A stretch of 5,918 bases of DNA. Origin: Microcaldota archaeon. GTDB lineage: Archaea > Micrarchaeota > Micrarchaeia > Micrarchaeales > Micrarchaeaceae. Location of the stretch: assembly GCA_028867845.1 (NCBI GenBank), contig JAGWFU010000033.1, forward strand, positions 1 to 5,918. Reading direction: 5' to 3'. Each line of letters starts with the position of its first letter. The stretch's first letter is position 1. The notes beneath the pieces were generated by a model. The model made no database searches, had not been told where the DNA came from, and worked only from the letters and a program-made list of their open reading frames with translations. Position numbers and translations under genes: made by a program. Below are positions 1 to 5,686 of this stretch, in pieces.

Positions 1-1
1 A

Positions 2-1261
2 GCCAGCAAGCTGATGCAGGAGCTCAACAAGAAGATGTACGAGGAAGAATTCAGGGACGAGGTGGTCCACCTCTACGAGGAGCAGATGAAGAGGCTCCAT
101 GACCAGTTCGTAAGTTCTACCTCCTCTGGAAGAGGGGACGTCAGCCAGCTTAGCGACACGGTGGCGGAGTTCGTAAGGGTTACGAATGCAGAACTCCAGC
201 AGGGCTTCAATGGCAGGGTAGACGAGGCACTTGATTCCCTCGGCCACTACGGTGCACTCATAGGTGGCCCTGAGGGCGCGGCCAGGCCTTTGGGCAAGTT
301 CGCTACAGACACCATACAGGCGGCTAGGAAGGTTGGCGATTTCATAAGGGTGCAGAGCCCCGACCTGAAGAAGCAGGAAAGGGCAGAGGGAAGGGCATGG
401 GAGGGTGCGGGAGCCAATCCTATGACGCACCTAATCAATGCGATGCTAGAAGCAGGGGGCAGCGACCAGGTGGAGATAGTGCAGCGCATATCCAACACCA
501 TATTGGGGATGGCCACGCCCGGGATGGCAACGCGCGGGGATACGACACAGTTCCTAGACGCCCTAACTGAAGCTATGGCGAAGATACAGGCCTACGAGAC
601 AATAGCGAGCAAGCTATCTAACCTCTCTAAGATGAAGCTGTCCAAGCCGGTGGGCGACACAAACGAGTACAACATAAGGAGGAACGCGGTGATCTCGCTT
701 CTCGATACCCAGCGCGTCAGCGACACCATGATAGAGAGCATGATGAACTATCTGGCGGAGATGGACTGGGCAAAGGAGTACCTGAACACAAATAAACCAG
801 AGGCGGACAAGCTTGCCGACCAGATTAAGCTATTCGAGGAATTCCAGCAGCAGAGGCTGGGCATGGCAAAGGCGTCTAACACATACACGATGGAGCAGTA
901 TGTGGCGCTATGGAGCCTGGTCAATGGCATATGGGTAGAGGTGTTCGTGAAGAACGCGGTCGACAAGGAGGTGTTCAAGAACCACATAATAGGCTCAAGG
1001 ACGATTCTTGCGGCCGAGGCCACCAGCAGGATGCTCACGAACTATTACATAAAGAAGGTCGGCGCAACAGCACTGAAGCTAAGCCCCAAAGAGGCCAAGA
1101 TGCTGGAGAAGTACAACGACAGGACAAATAGGGTTGTAGACTTCATGGCAGAGGAGTCTGCATGGTATGAGATACTCAAGAAAATCGAGGAAAGGATGGA
1201 GGAGATGAGAAAGGAGAAGAGCAAGTCCATGGCAGCACCGATGGGTGCGACCAAGGGTTGA
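2..1261 (+). CDS. Hypothetical helical protein, cysteine-free, 5' end outside window
   Basis: I do not recognise the family. The frame is open to the left edge: codons before the first visible ATG (position 14) read Ala-Ser-Lys-Leu with no stop, and they continue an amphipathic charged helix. No ribosome-binding site precedes that ATG, so the real start probably lies upstream. From that Met the protein has 415 residues. Residues 1-35 are charged and helix-forming. Residues 36-135 are Gly/Ala/Ser-richer with likely loops (GGPEGAARPLG at 84-94). Residues 137-345 look like a bundle of helices with a hydrophobic stretch near 297-312 (VALWSLVNGIWVEVFV), which is too charged at its ends to be a confident membrane span. 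Residues 355-405 form a Lys/Glu-rich, coiled-coil-like tail. There is no cysteine, no signal peptide and no recognisable nucleotide-binding motif. It converges on the small minus-strand gene, 26 nt away. That it is a real gene is secure; its function is unknown. Confidence 0.8.
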   Translation, partial: ASKLMQELNKKMYEEEFRDEVVHLYEEQMKRLHDQFVSSTSSGRGDVSQLSDTVAEFVRVTNAELQQGFNGRVDEALDSLGHYGALIGGPEGAARPLGKFATDTIQAARKVGDFIRVQSPDLKKQERAEGRAWEGAGANPMTHLINAMLEAGGSDQVEIVQRISNTILGMATPGMATRGDTTQFLDALTEAMAKIQAYETIASKLSNLSKMKLSKPVGDTNEYNIRRNAVISLLDTQRVSDTMIESMMNYLAEMDWAKEYLNTNKPEADKLADQIKLFEEFQQQRLGMAKASNTYTMEQYVALWSLVNGIWVEVFVKNAVDKEVFKNHIIGSRTILAAEATSRMLTNYYIKKVGATALKLSPKEAKMLEKYNDRTNRVVDFMAEESAWYEILKKIEERMEEMRKEKSKSMAAPMGATKG

Positions 1262-1287
1262 CCGGCACCAGATGGACTATGGTGCAG
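1262..1287. terminator. Hairpin between convergent genes, possible bidirectional terminator
   Basis: The 26-nt gap between the two converging stop codons contains a perfect 6-bp inverted repeat, GCACCA (1265-1270) and TGGTGC (1280-1285), with a 9-nt loop. It is symmetrical and so would form in either transcript. No T-run follows immediately on either strand. The nearest plus-strand T5 is at 1312-1316, inside the opposing gene. Archaeal termination normally depends on T-runs rather than hairpins, so a terminator role is an inference from position only. Confidence 0.3.
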
Positions 1288-1680
1288 TCACCTCCTTATC
1301 AGCTCCCTGGCCTTTTTGGTCAGCGACCTAAGCTCTTCCACCTCTTCCTTGTCTATGTGGCCTCTCTTGCTAGCATCGACTACGTTGTCCTCCACTGCGT
1401 CCAGAAGGTGCACCCACTCCTCTGCATCCGACTTAATCAGTTCCAGCACTGCGCTCTCTGTCATCATCAGCCCCATCAGCTTAAGCAACTTCTTTGTGTC
1501 CGCGTCCTCCTTGCCTAATCTTTCTATTATGTGGTCCCTAAGTTCCTTTATGTCATCGGTGTCTACCTCTTTGTCCTCTTTCAGCATGGCGTCTATGCCC
1601 TTTATCGCCTCGGACAGCGAGTCGTGCAGCATGGTGAGCAGTTTCCCAAGTGAGATGTTCTTTATCTCATCTATCCTCAT
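1288..1680 (-). CDS. Small charged helical hypothetical protein (130 aa)
   Basis: The family is not recognised. The 130-residue product is rich in Lys, Glu, Asp and Leu, has no cysteine and no membrane segment, and reads as four or five amphipathic helices: about 5-33, 40-56, 60-83 (KKLLKLMGLMMTESAVLELI), 85-103 and 109-129. It ends in basic KKARELIRR. I prefer this strand because the overlapping plus-strand frame gives a Ser-rich, low-complexity translation typical of an antisense shadow, while this one has normal soluble-protein composition and uses AGG, ATA, GAG and AAG codons like its neighbours. The start is the ATG at 1680. No Shine-Dalgarno lies just before it, but a TATA-like box sits about 31-37 nt upstream, compatible with a nearly leaderless transcript. 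It is transcribed toward the first gene and away from the five-gene plus-strand cluster. It could be a small adaptor or a partner of the first gene, but nothing in the sequence proves it. Confidence 0.6.
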   Translation of the reverse strand: MRIDEIKNISLGKLLTMLHDSLSEAIKGIDAMLKEDKEVDTDDIKELRDHIIERLGKEDADTKKLLKLMGLMMTESAVLELIKSDAEEWVHLLDAVEDNVVDASKRGHIDKEEVEELRSLTKKARELIRR

Positions 1681-1710
1681 GAATATCAGATTTAATTGCC
1701 ACTGACAGCT

Positions 1711-1717
1711 TATTATG
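1711..1717 (-). promoter_or_regulatory. Possible TATA box for the small minus-strand gene
   Basis: Read on the minus strand this is CATAATA, an AT-rich heptamer 31-37 nt upstream of the ATG at 1680. Archaeal TATA boxes sit about 25-30 nt before the transcription start, so the transcript would begin just before the ATG, matching the missing Shine-Dalgarno. A second AT-rich candidate (ATTAAAT at 1692-1698) is too close to the ATG to serve a leadered or leaderless start there. This rests on position and composition only. Confidence 0.25.
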
Positions 1718-1730
1718 GCTATCCCAAATG

Positions 1731-1796
1731 CCGTTTATCCGCATCCGTTTGAGCAAATCCGCAACCTATTAAAGGCTTCATTCCGATAAATATCCG
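1731..1796. repeat. Cluster of short ATCCG / CCGTTT repeats in divergent intergenic region
   Basis: ATCCG occurs at 1737-1741, 1743-1747, 1757-1761 and 1792-1796, with TTCCG at 1781-1785. CCGTTT occurs at 1731-1736 and 1745-1750, with CCGTTA at 1794-1799. A small inverted repeat, TTTG-AG-CAAA, lies at 1748-1757. The cluster sits between two divergently transcribed genes, where operators are often found, and overlaps the candidate plus-strand promoter. The units are short enough that chance cannot be excluded. Confidence 0.3.
1785..1794 (+). promoter_or_regulatory. Possible TATA box of the five-gene plus-strand cluster
   Basis: GATAAATATC resembles the archaeal TATA element and is itself a short inverted repeat (GATA-AA-TATC). 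Transcription would begin roughly 25 nt downstream, near 1815, giving a leader of about 18-27 nt depending on the start codon used. A second candidate, TATTAAAG at 1768-1775, would start transcription near 1797 and place the whole 1807-1827 hairpin in the leader. No further promoter is obvious between the genes down to 5918, except perhaps in the 35-nt gap at 3757-3791. Confidence 0.3.
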
Positions 1797-1806
1797 TTAA
1801 GAGACC

Positions 1807-1827
1807 GCAGAGGGTAATAGCCCCTGC
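1807..1827 (+). promoter_or_regulatory. Leader hairpin just upstream of the first operon gene
   Basis: GCAG-A-GGG (1807-1814) pairs with CCC-CTGC (1821-1827) to give a 7-bp stem with one bulged A and a 6-nt TAATAG loop. It ends 5 nt before the GTG at 1833 and 14 nt before the TTG at 1842. The only purine-rich, Shine-Dalgarno-like run in this leader (AGAGGG, 1809-1814) lies inside the stem. Whether it is transcribed depends on which TATA box is used. A role in translation control is inferred from position. Confidence 0.3.
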
Positions 1828-1832
1828 ACCTA

Positions 1833-2753
1833 GTGATATATTTGGCGGACAAGGCAAACCTGATAAAAAGGATCGTGTTCAGGCTTGTCAGGAAGCGCAT
1901 CGCAGGCAGCACCAGCGACTCCGTGATAAAGCGCCTGAGGGAGCTCAACGACTCAGGCATACACACCACCGCCACTCTGCTCAACGACCACGTCAACGAC
2001 CCTGCCAAGGCGAGGTACAACACCAACGCCTACATGCAGTTCATAAAGCAGGTGGCGAGGCTGAGGCTGAACACTGACGTCTCCATCAGGATATCTCAGC
2101 TCGGCTACCTTATAGATCCGAAGCTCGCCAGGTCCAACGTCTCCGAGGTGCTCGCAGCAGCGAAGGAGGGCAACATGCGCCTCTGGATGGAGGACGAGGC
2201 AGAGATCGGCATGGACGAGCGTATGGCGCTGTACAAGGAGATGAAGAGACAGTACTCCAACGTAGGCATAGAGGTGAGGCCGGAGCACCTGCTCAAGGGG
2301 GGAGCTGCTGGCAGCTCGATGGGGGTCAAGGATACGGTCAAGGTAAGGCGATATCCTGCCGTGCTAGACAAGGACGAGGCCAACGGCCAGAGCAGGAAGG
2401 AGATGCTCGACTACACCAGTTGCATAAACCGCCTGCTCAAGTCGAAGGCGAAGGTGACCGTGCTCGACGGGGACGCCTCCATCCTTGGCAGGATCGCGAG
2501 CGCGAACAAGGGCTACAAAAGGGATTTAATAGTTGAGCTTCCATTAGGCTATAACAACAGGAAGATGCAGAAACTGCTCAAGAGCAAGCTCAACCTGAGC
2601 GTCTATGTGCCGTACGGGAAGGACTGGGTGCCTTACATAACCGAGAAGCTCATAGACGGCAAGTCAAGGAAGCTCGCGGTGGCCCTTCTCAACAAGGACA
2701 ACAAGGACAACGAAGCTGAAGACCATGGCGGATTTGGAGAGGACGAGGAATAA
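1833..2753 (+). CDS. Proline dehydrogenase-fold protein, probably catalytically altered
   Basis: The family (PutA/PRODH TIM barrel, about 300 residues) is recognised by blocks in order: AGSTSDS near 24-30, SGIHTTATLL at 41-50, VSIRISQLGYLID at 83-95, RLWMED at 116-121, the strand near 144-149, and the strong C-terminal VYVPYGKDWVPYI at 257-269. True PRODHs oxidise proline to pyrroline-5-carboxylate with FAD. Compared from memory with the Thermus enzyme, key positions differ: barrel Lys is Arg86, proline-binding Asp is Trp118, the KGAY block is replaced by RRYPAV, the THD block by LDGD, and the carboxylate-binding Arg-Arg pair is Glu271-Lys272. Only the Glu before the seventh-strand region (Glu235) and YVPYG-DW-PY remain. 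A normal activity is therefore doubtful. The C-terminus adds an acidic Asn/Lys/Asp/Glu tail (287-306). The start is GTG 1833, but TTG 1842 preceded by GTGAT (1833-1837) is a good alternative giving MADKANL. It is first of five tightly packed genes and overlaps the next by 29 nt. Confidence 0.72.
   Translation: MIYLADKANLIKRIVFRLVRKRIAGSTSDSVIKRLRELNDSGIHTTATLLNDHVNDPAKARYNTNAYMQFIKQVARLRLNTDVSIRISQLGYLIDPKLARSNVSEVLAAAKEGNMRLWMEDEAEIGMDERMALYKEMKRQYSNVGIEVRPEHLLKGGAAGSSMGVKDTVKVRRYPAVLDKDEANGQSRKEMLDYTSCINRLLKSKAKVTVLDGDASILGRIASANKGYKRDLIVELPLGYNNRKMQKLLKSKLNLSVYVPYGKDWVPYITEKLIDGKSRKLAVALLNKDNKDNEAEDHGGFGEDEE
2691..2711 (+). repeat. Short tandem repeat AACAAGGAC in coding tail
   Basis: AACAAGGAC is repeated twice without a spacer (2691-2708), followed by a further AAC. 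It encodes Asn-Lys-Asp twice plus Asn (residues 287-293) at the start of the acidic, low-complexity C-terminal tail of the PRODH-like protein. A 9-bp unit keeps the frame, so copy-number change would only alter tail length. Confidence 0.6.
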
Positions 2754-3756
2754 GCAGAAGAGGGTGAGCCTTGTCACGGGCGGCACGAGCAGCCTCGGCA
2801 TTCACGTGATAAGGAGGCTGCTCAAGCGCGGCGACGAGGTTAGGGCCATAATCAGGCAGCACCCCACCGCTGACGACTCCTGGAAGGTGCTTCCTCCTGG
2901 ATGCATTCCCTACGTTGCCGACTTCACGTTCAGGAGCGAGAAGGACAAGGAGACGCTTATCGAGGCCTGCAGGGGCGTGACCGAGATATACCACATAGGC
3001 GGCGCGATATTCAACTCGAAGCACAAGTACAACCAGCTGGTGAACATCAACGTTATAGGAACGGAGAACCTGCTGAGGGCATACCTGTACGCCAACCCTG
3101 AGAACGGCTCGAAGGCGACCTTCATGTACGCAAGCAGCGTCACGGTCTACGGCTACAACAGGAGGAACGAGACGCTTAGCGAGGACGCGGACACCAAGCC
3201 CGCAAGCGGCTATGCGGAGAGCAAGATGATGGCCGAGAAGGTGATACAGTCCTTCCAGACCGCGAACCCCCGCCTGCCCTACACGATATTCAGAATAGGC
3301 AACCTCTACGGCCCGGGCTACGAGAGCGAGTTCTTCAAGATATTCAGGCTGATACGAGAGAAGAAGATATCCTTCCTGGGCAAGGGCGAGAACCACCTCA
3401 CCCTAGCGCACGTCGAGGACGTCGCCGACGCGATGCTGCTCGCATCGGAGAACCCGAAGGCGATGAACAAGGTGTACAACGTGACCGACGGCGTGCCCCA
3501 CACGATGAAGGAGCTGTTCACAAAGGCGGCCAAGTTCATGAACGTGCCAGCGCCAACTAAGGGCGTCAACGCCATACTAGCAAGGATAGGTGCGTCAACC
3601 AGGGGGATAAACACAGACGAGTTCGACTTCATGGCCAGCGACAGGATCGTGAGCATAGACCGCGCCAGGAGGGAGCTGGGATACAAGCCCACGAGGAGCA
3701 TAGACGTCGACGGCAAGCTTATGGTCGACGACTTCATGAAGAAGTTCGGCAACTGA
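2725..3756 (+). CDS. Extended SDR: NAD(P)-dependent epimerase/dehydratase or 3beta-HSD-like oxidoreductase
   Basis: This 343-residue protein is a classical extended short-chain dehydrogenase/reductase. The N-terminal Rossmann strand and dinucleotide loop read VSLVTGGTSSLG (14-25). VRAIIR (39-44) ends the second strand, where an Arg often favours NADP. Asp66 follows the third strand, and the catalytic triad region is ASSVTVYG (136-143, probable catalytic Ser138) with YAESK (Tyr163, Lys167). FRIGNLYGPG (189-198) is the usual substrate-side motif. The family converts nucleotide sugars, sterols or similar alcohols; the substrate cannot be read here. The loop departs from TGxxGxxG by having Ser22 for the middle Gly. 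No signal peptide or membrane span is seen, so it should be cytoplasmic. The ATG at 2725 lies 29 nt inside the upstream gene, suggesting coupled translation. A GTG at 2764 (residue 14) would still leave the first strand almost intact. Its position before the lipid gene might hint at a sugar or lipid head-group role, which is inference only. Confidence 0.85.
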   Translation: MADLERTRNKQKRVSLVTGGTSSLGIHVIRRLLKRGDEVRAIIRQHPTADDSWKVLPPGCIPYVADFTFRSEKDKETLIEACRGVTEIYHIGGAIFNSKHKYNQLVNINVIGTENLLRAYLYANPENGSKATFMYASSVTVYGYNRRNETLSEDADTKPASGYAESKMMAEKVIQSFQTANPRLPYTIFRIGNLYGPGYESEFFKIFRLIREKKISFLGKGENHLTLAHVEDVADAMLLASENPKAMNKVYNVTDGVPHTMKELFTKAAKFMNVPAPTKGVNAILARIGASTRGINTDEFDFMASDRIVSIDRARRELGYKPTRSIDVDGKLMVDDFMKKFGN

Positions 3757-3791
3757 TCGAATGAATTACGCTAACCTAATACGATGATACC
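3757..3791 (+). promoter_or_regulatory. 35-nt spacer before GGGP synthase, possible internal promoter
   Basis: This is the widest gap inside the plus-strand cluster and is AT-richer than its surroundings (GAATTACGCTAACCTAATAC). TGAATTA at 3762-3768 lies 24-30 nt before the ATG at 3792, the spacing expected of a TATA element for a leaderless mRNA, but it is a poor match to the archaeal consensus. TGAT at 3785-3788 could instead act as a weak ribosome-binding site. The evidence is thin. Confidence 0.15.
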
Positions 3792-4580
3792 ATGAAGAAG
3801 GGAAAAGTTGAGCTTTACATACACGAGATGCTGGAGACCAAGGGCGCGATGCTGTTCAGCCTGATAGACCCGGTCGACTACGCATCCGAGAAGGACGCGG
3901 TCAAGACCGCGAAGATGCTCGCCGAGGGAGGCGCAGACGTCCTCCTCTTGGGCGGAAGCACCGAGGCCCAGGGAGAGCTGATGGACAACGTATCGCAGGG
4001 GATAAAGGAGGCGGTTGACATACCGTTGATACTCTTCCCCGGCAACATAAGCTCGATTACGAGGCATGCCGATGCTGTCTACTTCATGTCGCTGCTCAAC
4101 GCCAGGAACCCGTACTGGATAATCCAGGCGCAGATGCTATCCGCGCCTACGATAAGGAAGTTCGGCATAGAGCCGCTTCCGGTAGGATACGTTGTAGTGC
4201 ACCCCGGTGGAACTGTGGGTTGGGTCGGAGACGCCAACTTCGTACCCAGGGAGAAGCCGAAGATAGCAGCATCTCTCGCAATGGCAGGCGAGTACCTTGG
4301 AAACAGGTTCATAATTACAGACACGGGGTCGAACCCCAGGCTGCAGAACGCAGGGCCTGTGCCCAAGGAGATGATAAGGGCGGTCAGGTCTGCGACTACT
4401 GTGCCGTACATAGTCGCCGGAGGCATAATGTCCACAAGGGAGCTGAAGGACGCCTACTCCAGCGGGGCTGACATAGTGCAGATAGGCACGGCGTTCGAGA
4501 ACCCCGACACCTCCTACAAGAACATAAAGAGCTTCGCGGCAGTGGTCAAGGAGGAGGGCGCGAAGAAGATAAAGAGATAA
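3792..4580 (+). CDS. Geranylgeranylglyceryl phosphate synthase (group II type)
   Basis: The enzyme joins geranylgeranyl diphosphate to sn-glycerol-1-phosphate, the first committed ether-bond step of archaeal membrane lipids, using Mg2+ in a TIM barrel. The 262-residue length fits the family. Visible motifs in order are: LIDPVD (24-29, metal-binding Asp26 region), LLLGGST (51-57), LFPGN (81-85), YFMSLLNARNPYWIIQAQ (97-114), VHPGGTVGWVGDA (136-148), ITDTGSN (175-181), VAGGI (208-212) and IGTAFENPD (231-239), the last three lining the phosphate and glycerol-phosphate site. The YFMSLLN-NP and GGTVGWVGDA blocks are typical of the group II/large family rather than bacterial PcrB. The ITDTGSN segment replaces the commoner YLEAGSG, keeping an acidic residue (Asp177). 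The ATG at 3792 has only TGAT as a possible ribosome-binding site. The SDR precedes it by 35 nt and the NFACT gene follows by 10 nt. The identification is very secure and is the strongest sign that the organism is an archaeon making its own lipids. Confidence 0.95.
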   Translation: MKKGKVELYIHEMLETKGAMLFSLIDPVDYASEKDAVKTAKMLAEGGADVLLLGGSTEAQGELMDNVSQGIKEAVDIPLILFPGNISSITRHADAVYFMSLLNARNPYWIIQAQMLSAPTIRKFGIEPLPVGYVVVHPGGTVGWVGDANFVPREKPKIAASLAMAGEYLGNRFIITDTGSNPRLQNAGPVPKEMIRAVRSATTVPYIVAGGIMSTRELKDAYSSGADIVQIGTAFENPDTSYKNIKSFAAVVKEEGAKKIKR

Positions 4581-4590
4581 GGCGCGGCCC

Positions 4591-5682
4591 ATGCGCGAAC
4601 TCTGCCAGCTCGAGATTATTGCCCTGGTTAGGGAGCTCGACGCCGCGACAAGGGGCTTCTTCATCGACAAGTTCTACGAGATGGGCAGGGGCAGGTTCAG
4701 GATACGCCTCACAAAGTCAGGCGAGAAGATAAACCTCCAGTGCCTGCTACCCTACGCCATCGGCATAACTGATTACATAGAGGCGAGCGACGAGGCCAGC
4801 AACTTCGCAATCGCTGTGAGGAAGAGGATATCCAATTTCGTAGTGCAGAGCGTGGAGCAGCTCAACAACGACAGGATAATACAGATAAAAGCGGGGAAGG
4901 GTGACGAGACTGTGAACATCATATTCGAGATGTTCGGGTTCGGCAACATGGTAATAACCGACAAAGAGTCGAAGATACTGCTCGCACACGAGCAGCACGA
5001 CTTCAAGGACAGGGAGGTGCGCGTGAGGGCGACATACAAGCCGCCGGCCAACGCAACAAAGGCAATCATTGATGAAGGCGAGATCGAGGATTTAATCAAG
5101 AGCATGGTGGACAAGAGCGCGGTCGCAGCCGCGAAGTCAATGAACATAGGCGCGCAGTACTCTGAGGAGGCAGTCTCAAGGTCCGGGTTGAGCGGAGGCA
5201 GGCTCGATAAGGACTCAGCCTCTTCCCTGTCGATAACAGCTTTCTCTGTGGTTGAGGAATCCCTTAACGGCGGAAAGGCATATGTCTACCTGAAGGAGGG
5301 CGTGCCGGTCGACTTCTCTCTGTGCAACCTTGTCAGGTACGCGACGCTCGAGTGCAAGGAGTTCCCATCGCTGCAGTCGGCGCTCTCGTTCTTCTACCTC
5401 AATCCAAACTCTGAAGATGAAGGGCCCAGTGCGGAGGCGCAGAAGATACTCAAGAGCATAGAGAAGCAGAGGAGGCTGCTCGACGAGATACAAGACGGTG
5501 CAGACGAGAGCAGGAAGACGGCCGATGCCATACTCCACAACATGACAGCAATCAACATACTTATAAATGCTGCAAAGTCGAATAAGCGAGTAACAAAGGA
5601 GGAGCTGCAGAGCATGACTTCGGAGTTCAGGGTCATAGAGGTGAACCTGAAGGAGAAGACTATGCGGCTGGAGAAGAAGTGA
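4591..5682 (+). CDS. NFACT-N/coiled-coil protein (Rqc2/NEMF/RqcH-like) lacking the NFACT-R domain
   Basis: NFACT proteins (Rqc2, NEMF, RqcH) bind stalled large ribosomal subunits and recruit tRNA to add C-terminal tails to stuck peptides. Visible here are the NFACT-N lobes: LEIIALVREL (7-16), DKFYEMGRGRFRIRL (26-40), LNNDRIIQIKAG (91-102), NIIFEMFGFGNMVITD (109-124), and a helix-hairpin-helix-like segment NIGAQYSEEAVSRSGLSGG (185-203). An insertion-rich lobe follows, then the first coiled-coil helix (about 281-327, KILKSIEKQRRLLDEI) and part of its return helix (334-363). Asp94-Arg95 match the Asp-Arg pair needed for tailing in yeast Rqc2 and bacterial RqcH. The early Asp of yeast Rqc2 (Asp9) is Glu8. 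Archaeal relatives are usually about 600-700 residues and end with NFACT-R (DUF814). This one stops at 363 with a clean TGA and RNase Z begins 4 nt later, so NFACT-R is absent. The start is 10 nt after the GGGP synthase gene with no clear ribosome-binding site. Confidence 0.88.
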   Translation: MRELCQLEIIALVRELDAATRGFFIDKFYEMGRGRFRIRLTKSGEKINLQCLLPYAIGITDYIEASDEASNFAIAVRKRISNFVVQSVEQLNNDRIIQIKAGKGDETVNIIFEMFGFGNMVITDKESKILLAHEQHDFKDREVRVRATYKPPANATKAIIDEGEIEDLIKSMVDKSAVAAAKSMNIGAQYSEEAVSRSGLSGGRLDKDSASSLSITAFSVVEESLNGGKAYVYLKEGVPVDFSLCNLVRYATLECKEFPSLQSALSFFYLNPNSEDEGPSAEAQKILKSIEKQRRLLDEIQDGADESRKTADAILHNMTAINILINAAKSNKRVTKEELQSMTSEFRVIEVNLKEKTMRLEKK

Positions 5683-5686
5683 GCGC

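Noticed and set aside
1258..1518. 86-residue plus-strand open frame
   Set aside because: His/Leu/Cys-rich translation with no motif; it lies opposite the better minus-strand gene.
1316..1705. 129-residue plus-strand open frame opposite the small minus-strand gene
   Set aside because: Its translation is dominated by Ser runs with little charge, typical of an antisense shadow; the minus-strand product has normal soluble-protein composition.
2689..3396. 235-residue minus-strand open frame
   Set aside because: Antisense to the SDR, whose motifs are unmistakable; the open frame results from the GC-rich third positions of the real gene.
3761..3787. Eight-codon mini-ORF (MNYANLIR) in the spacer before GGGP synthase
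   Set aside because: Too short to support as a gene, with no ribosome-binding site; it could only be a leader peptide by conjecture.
4325..4337. GGGG-TCGAA-CCCC, resembling a tRNA T-arm
   Set aside because: The loop is 5 nt rather than 7, no acceptor, D or anticodon arms flank it, and it encodes part of the conserved DTGSNP segment of GGGP synthase.
4137..4670. 177-residue minus-strand open frame
   Set aside because: Antisense to the C-terminal half of GGGP synthase and the NFACT start, both secure by motifs.
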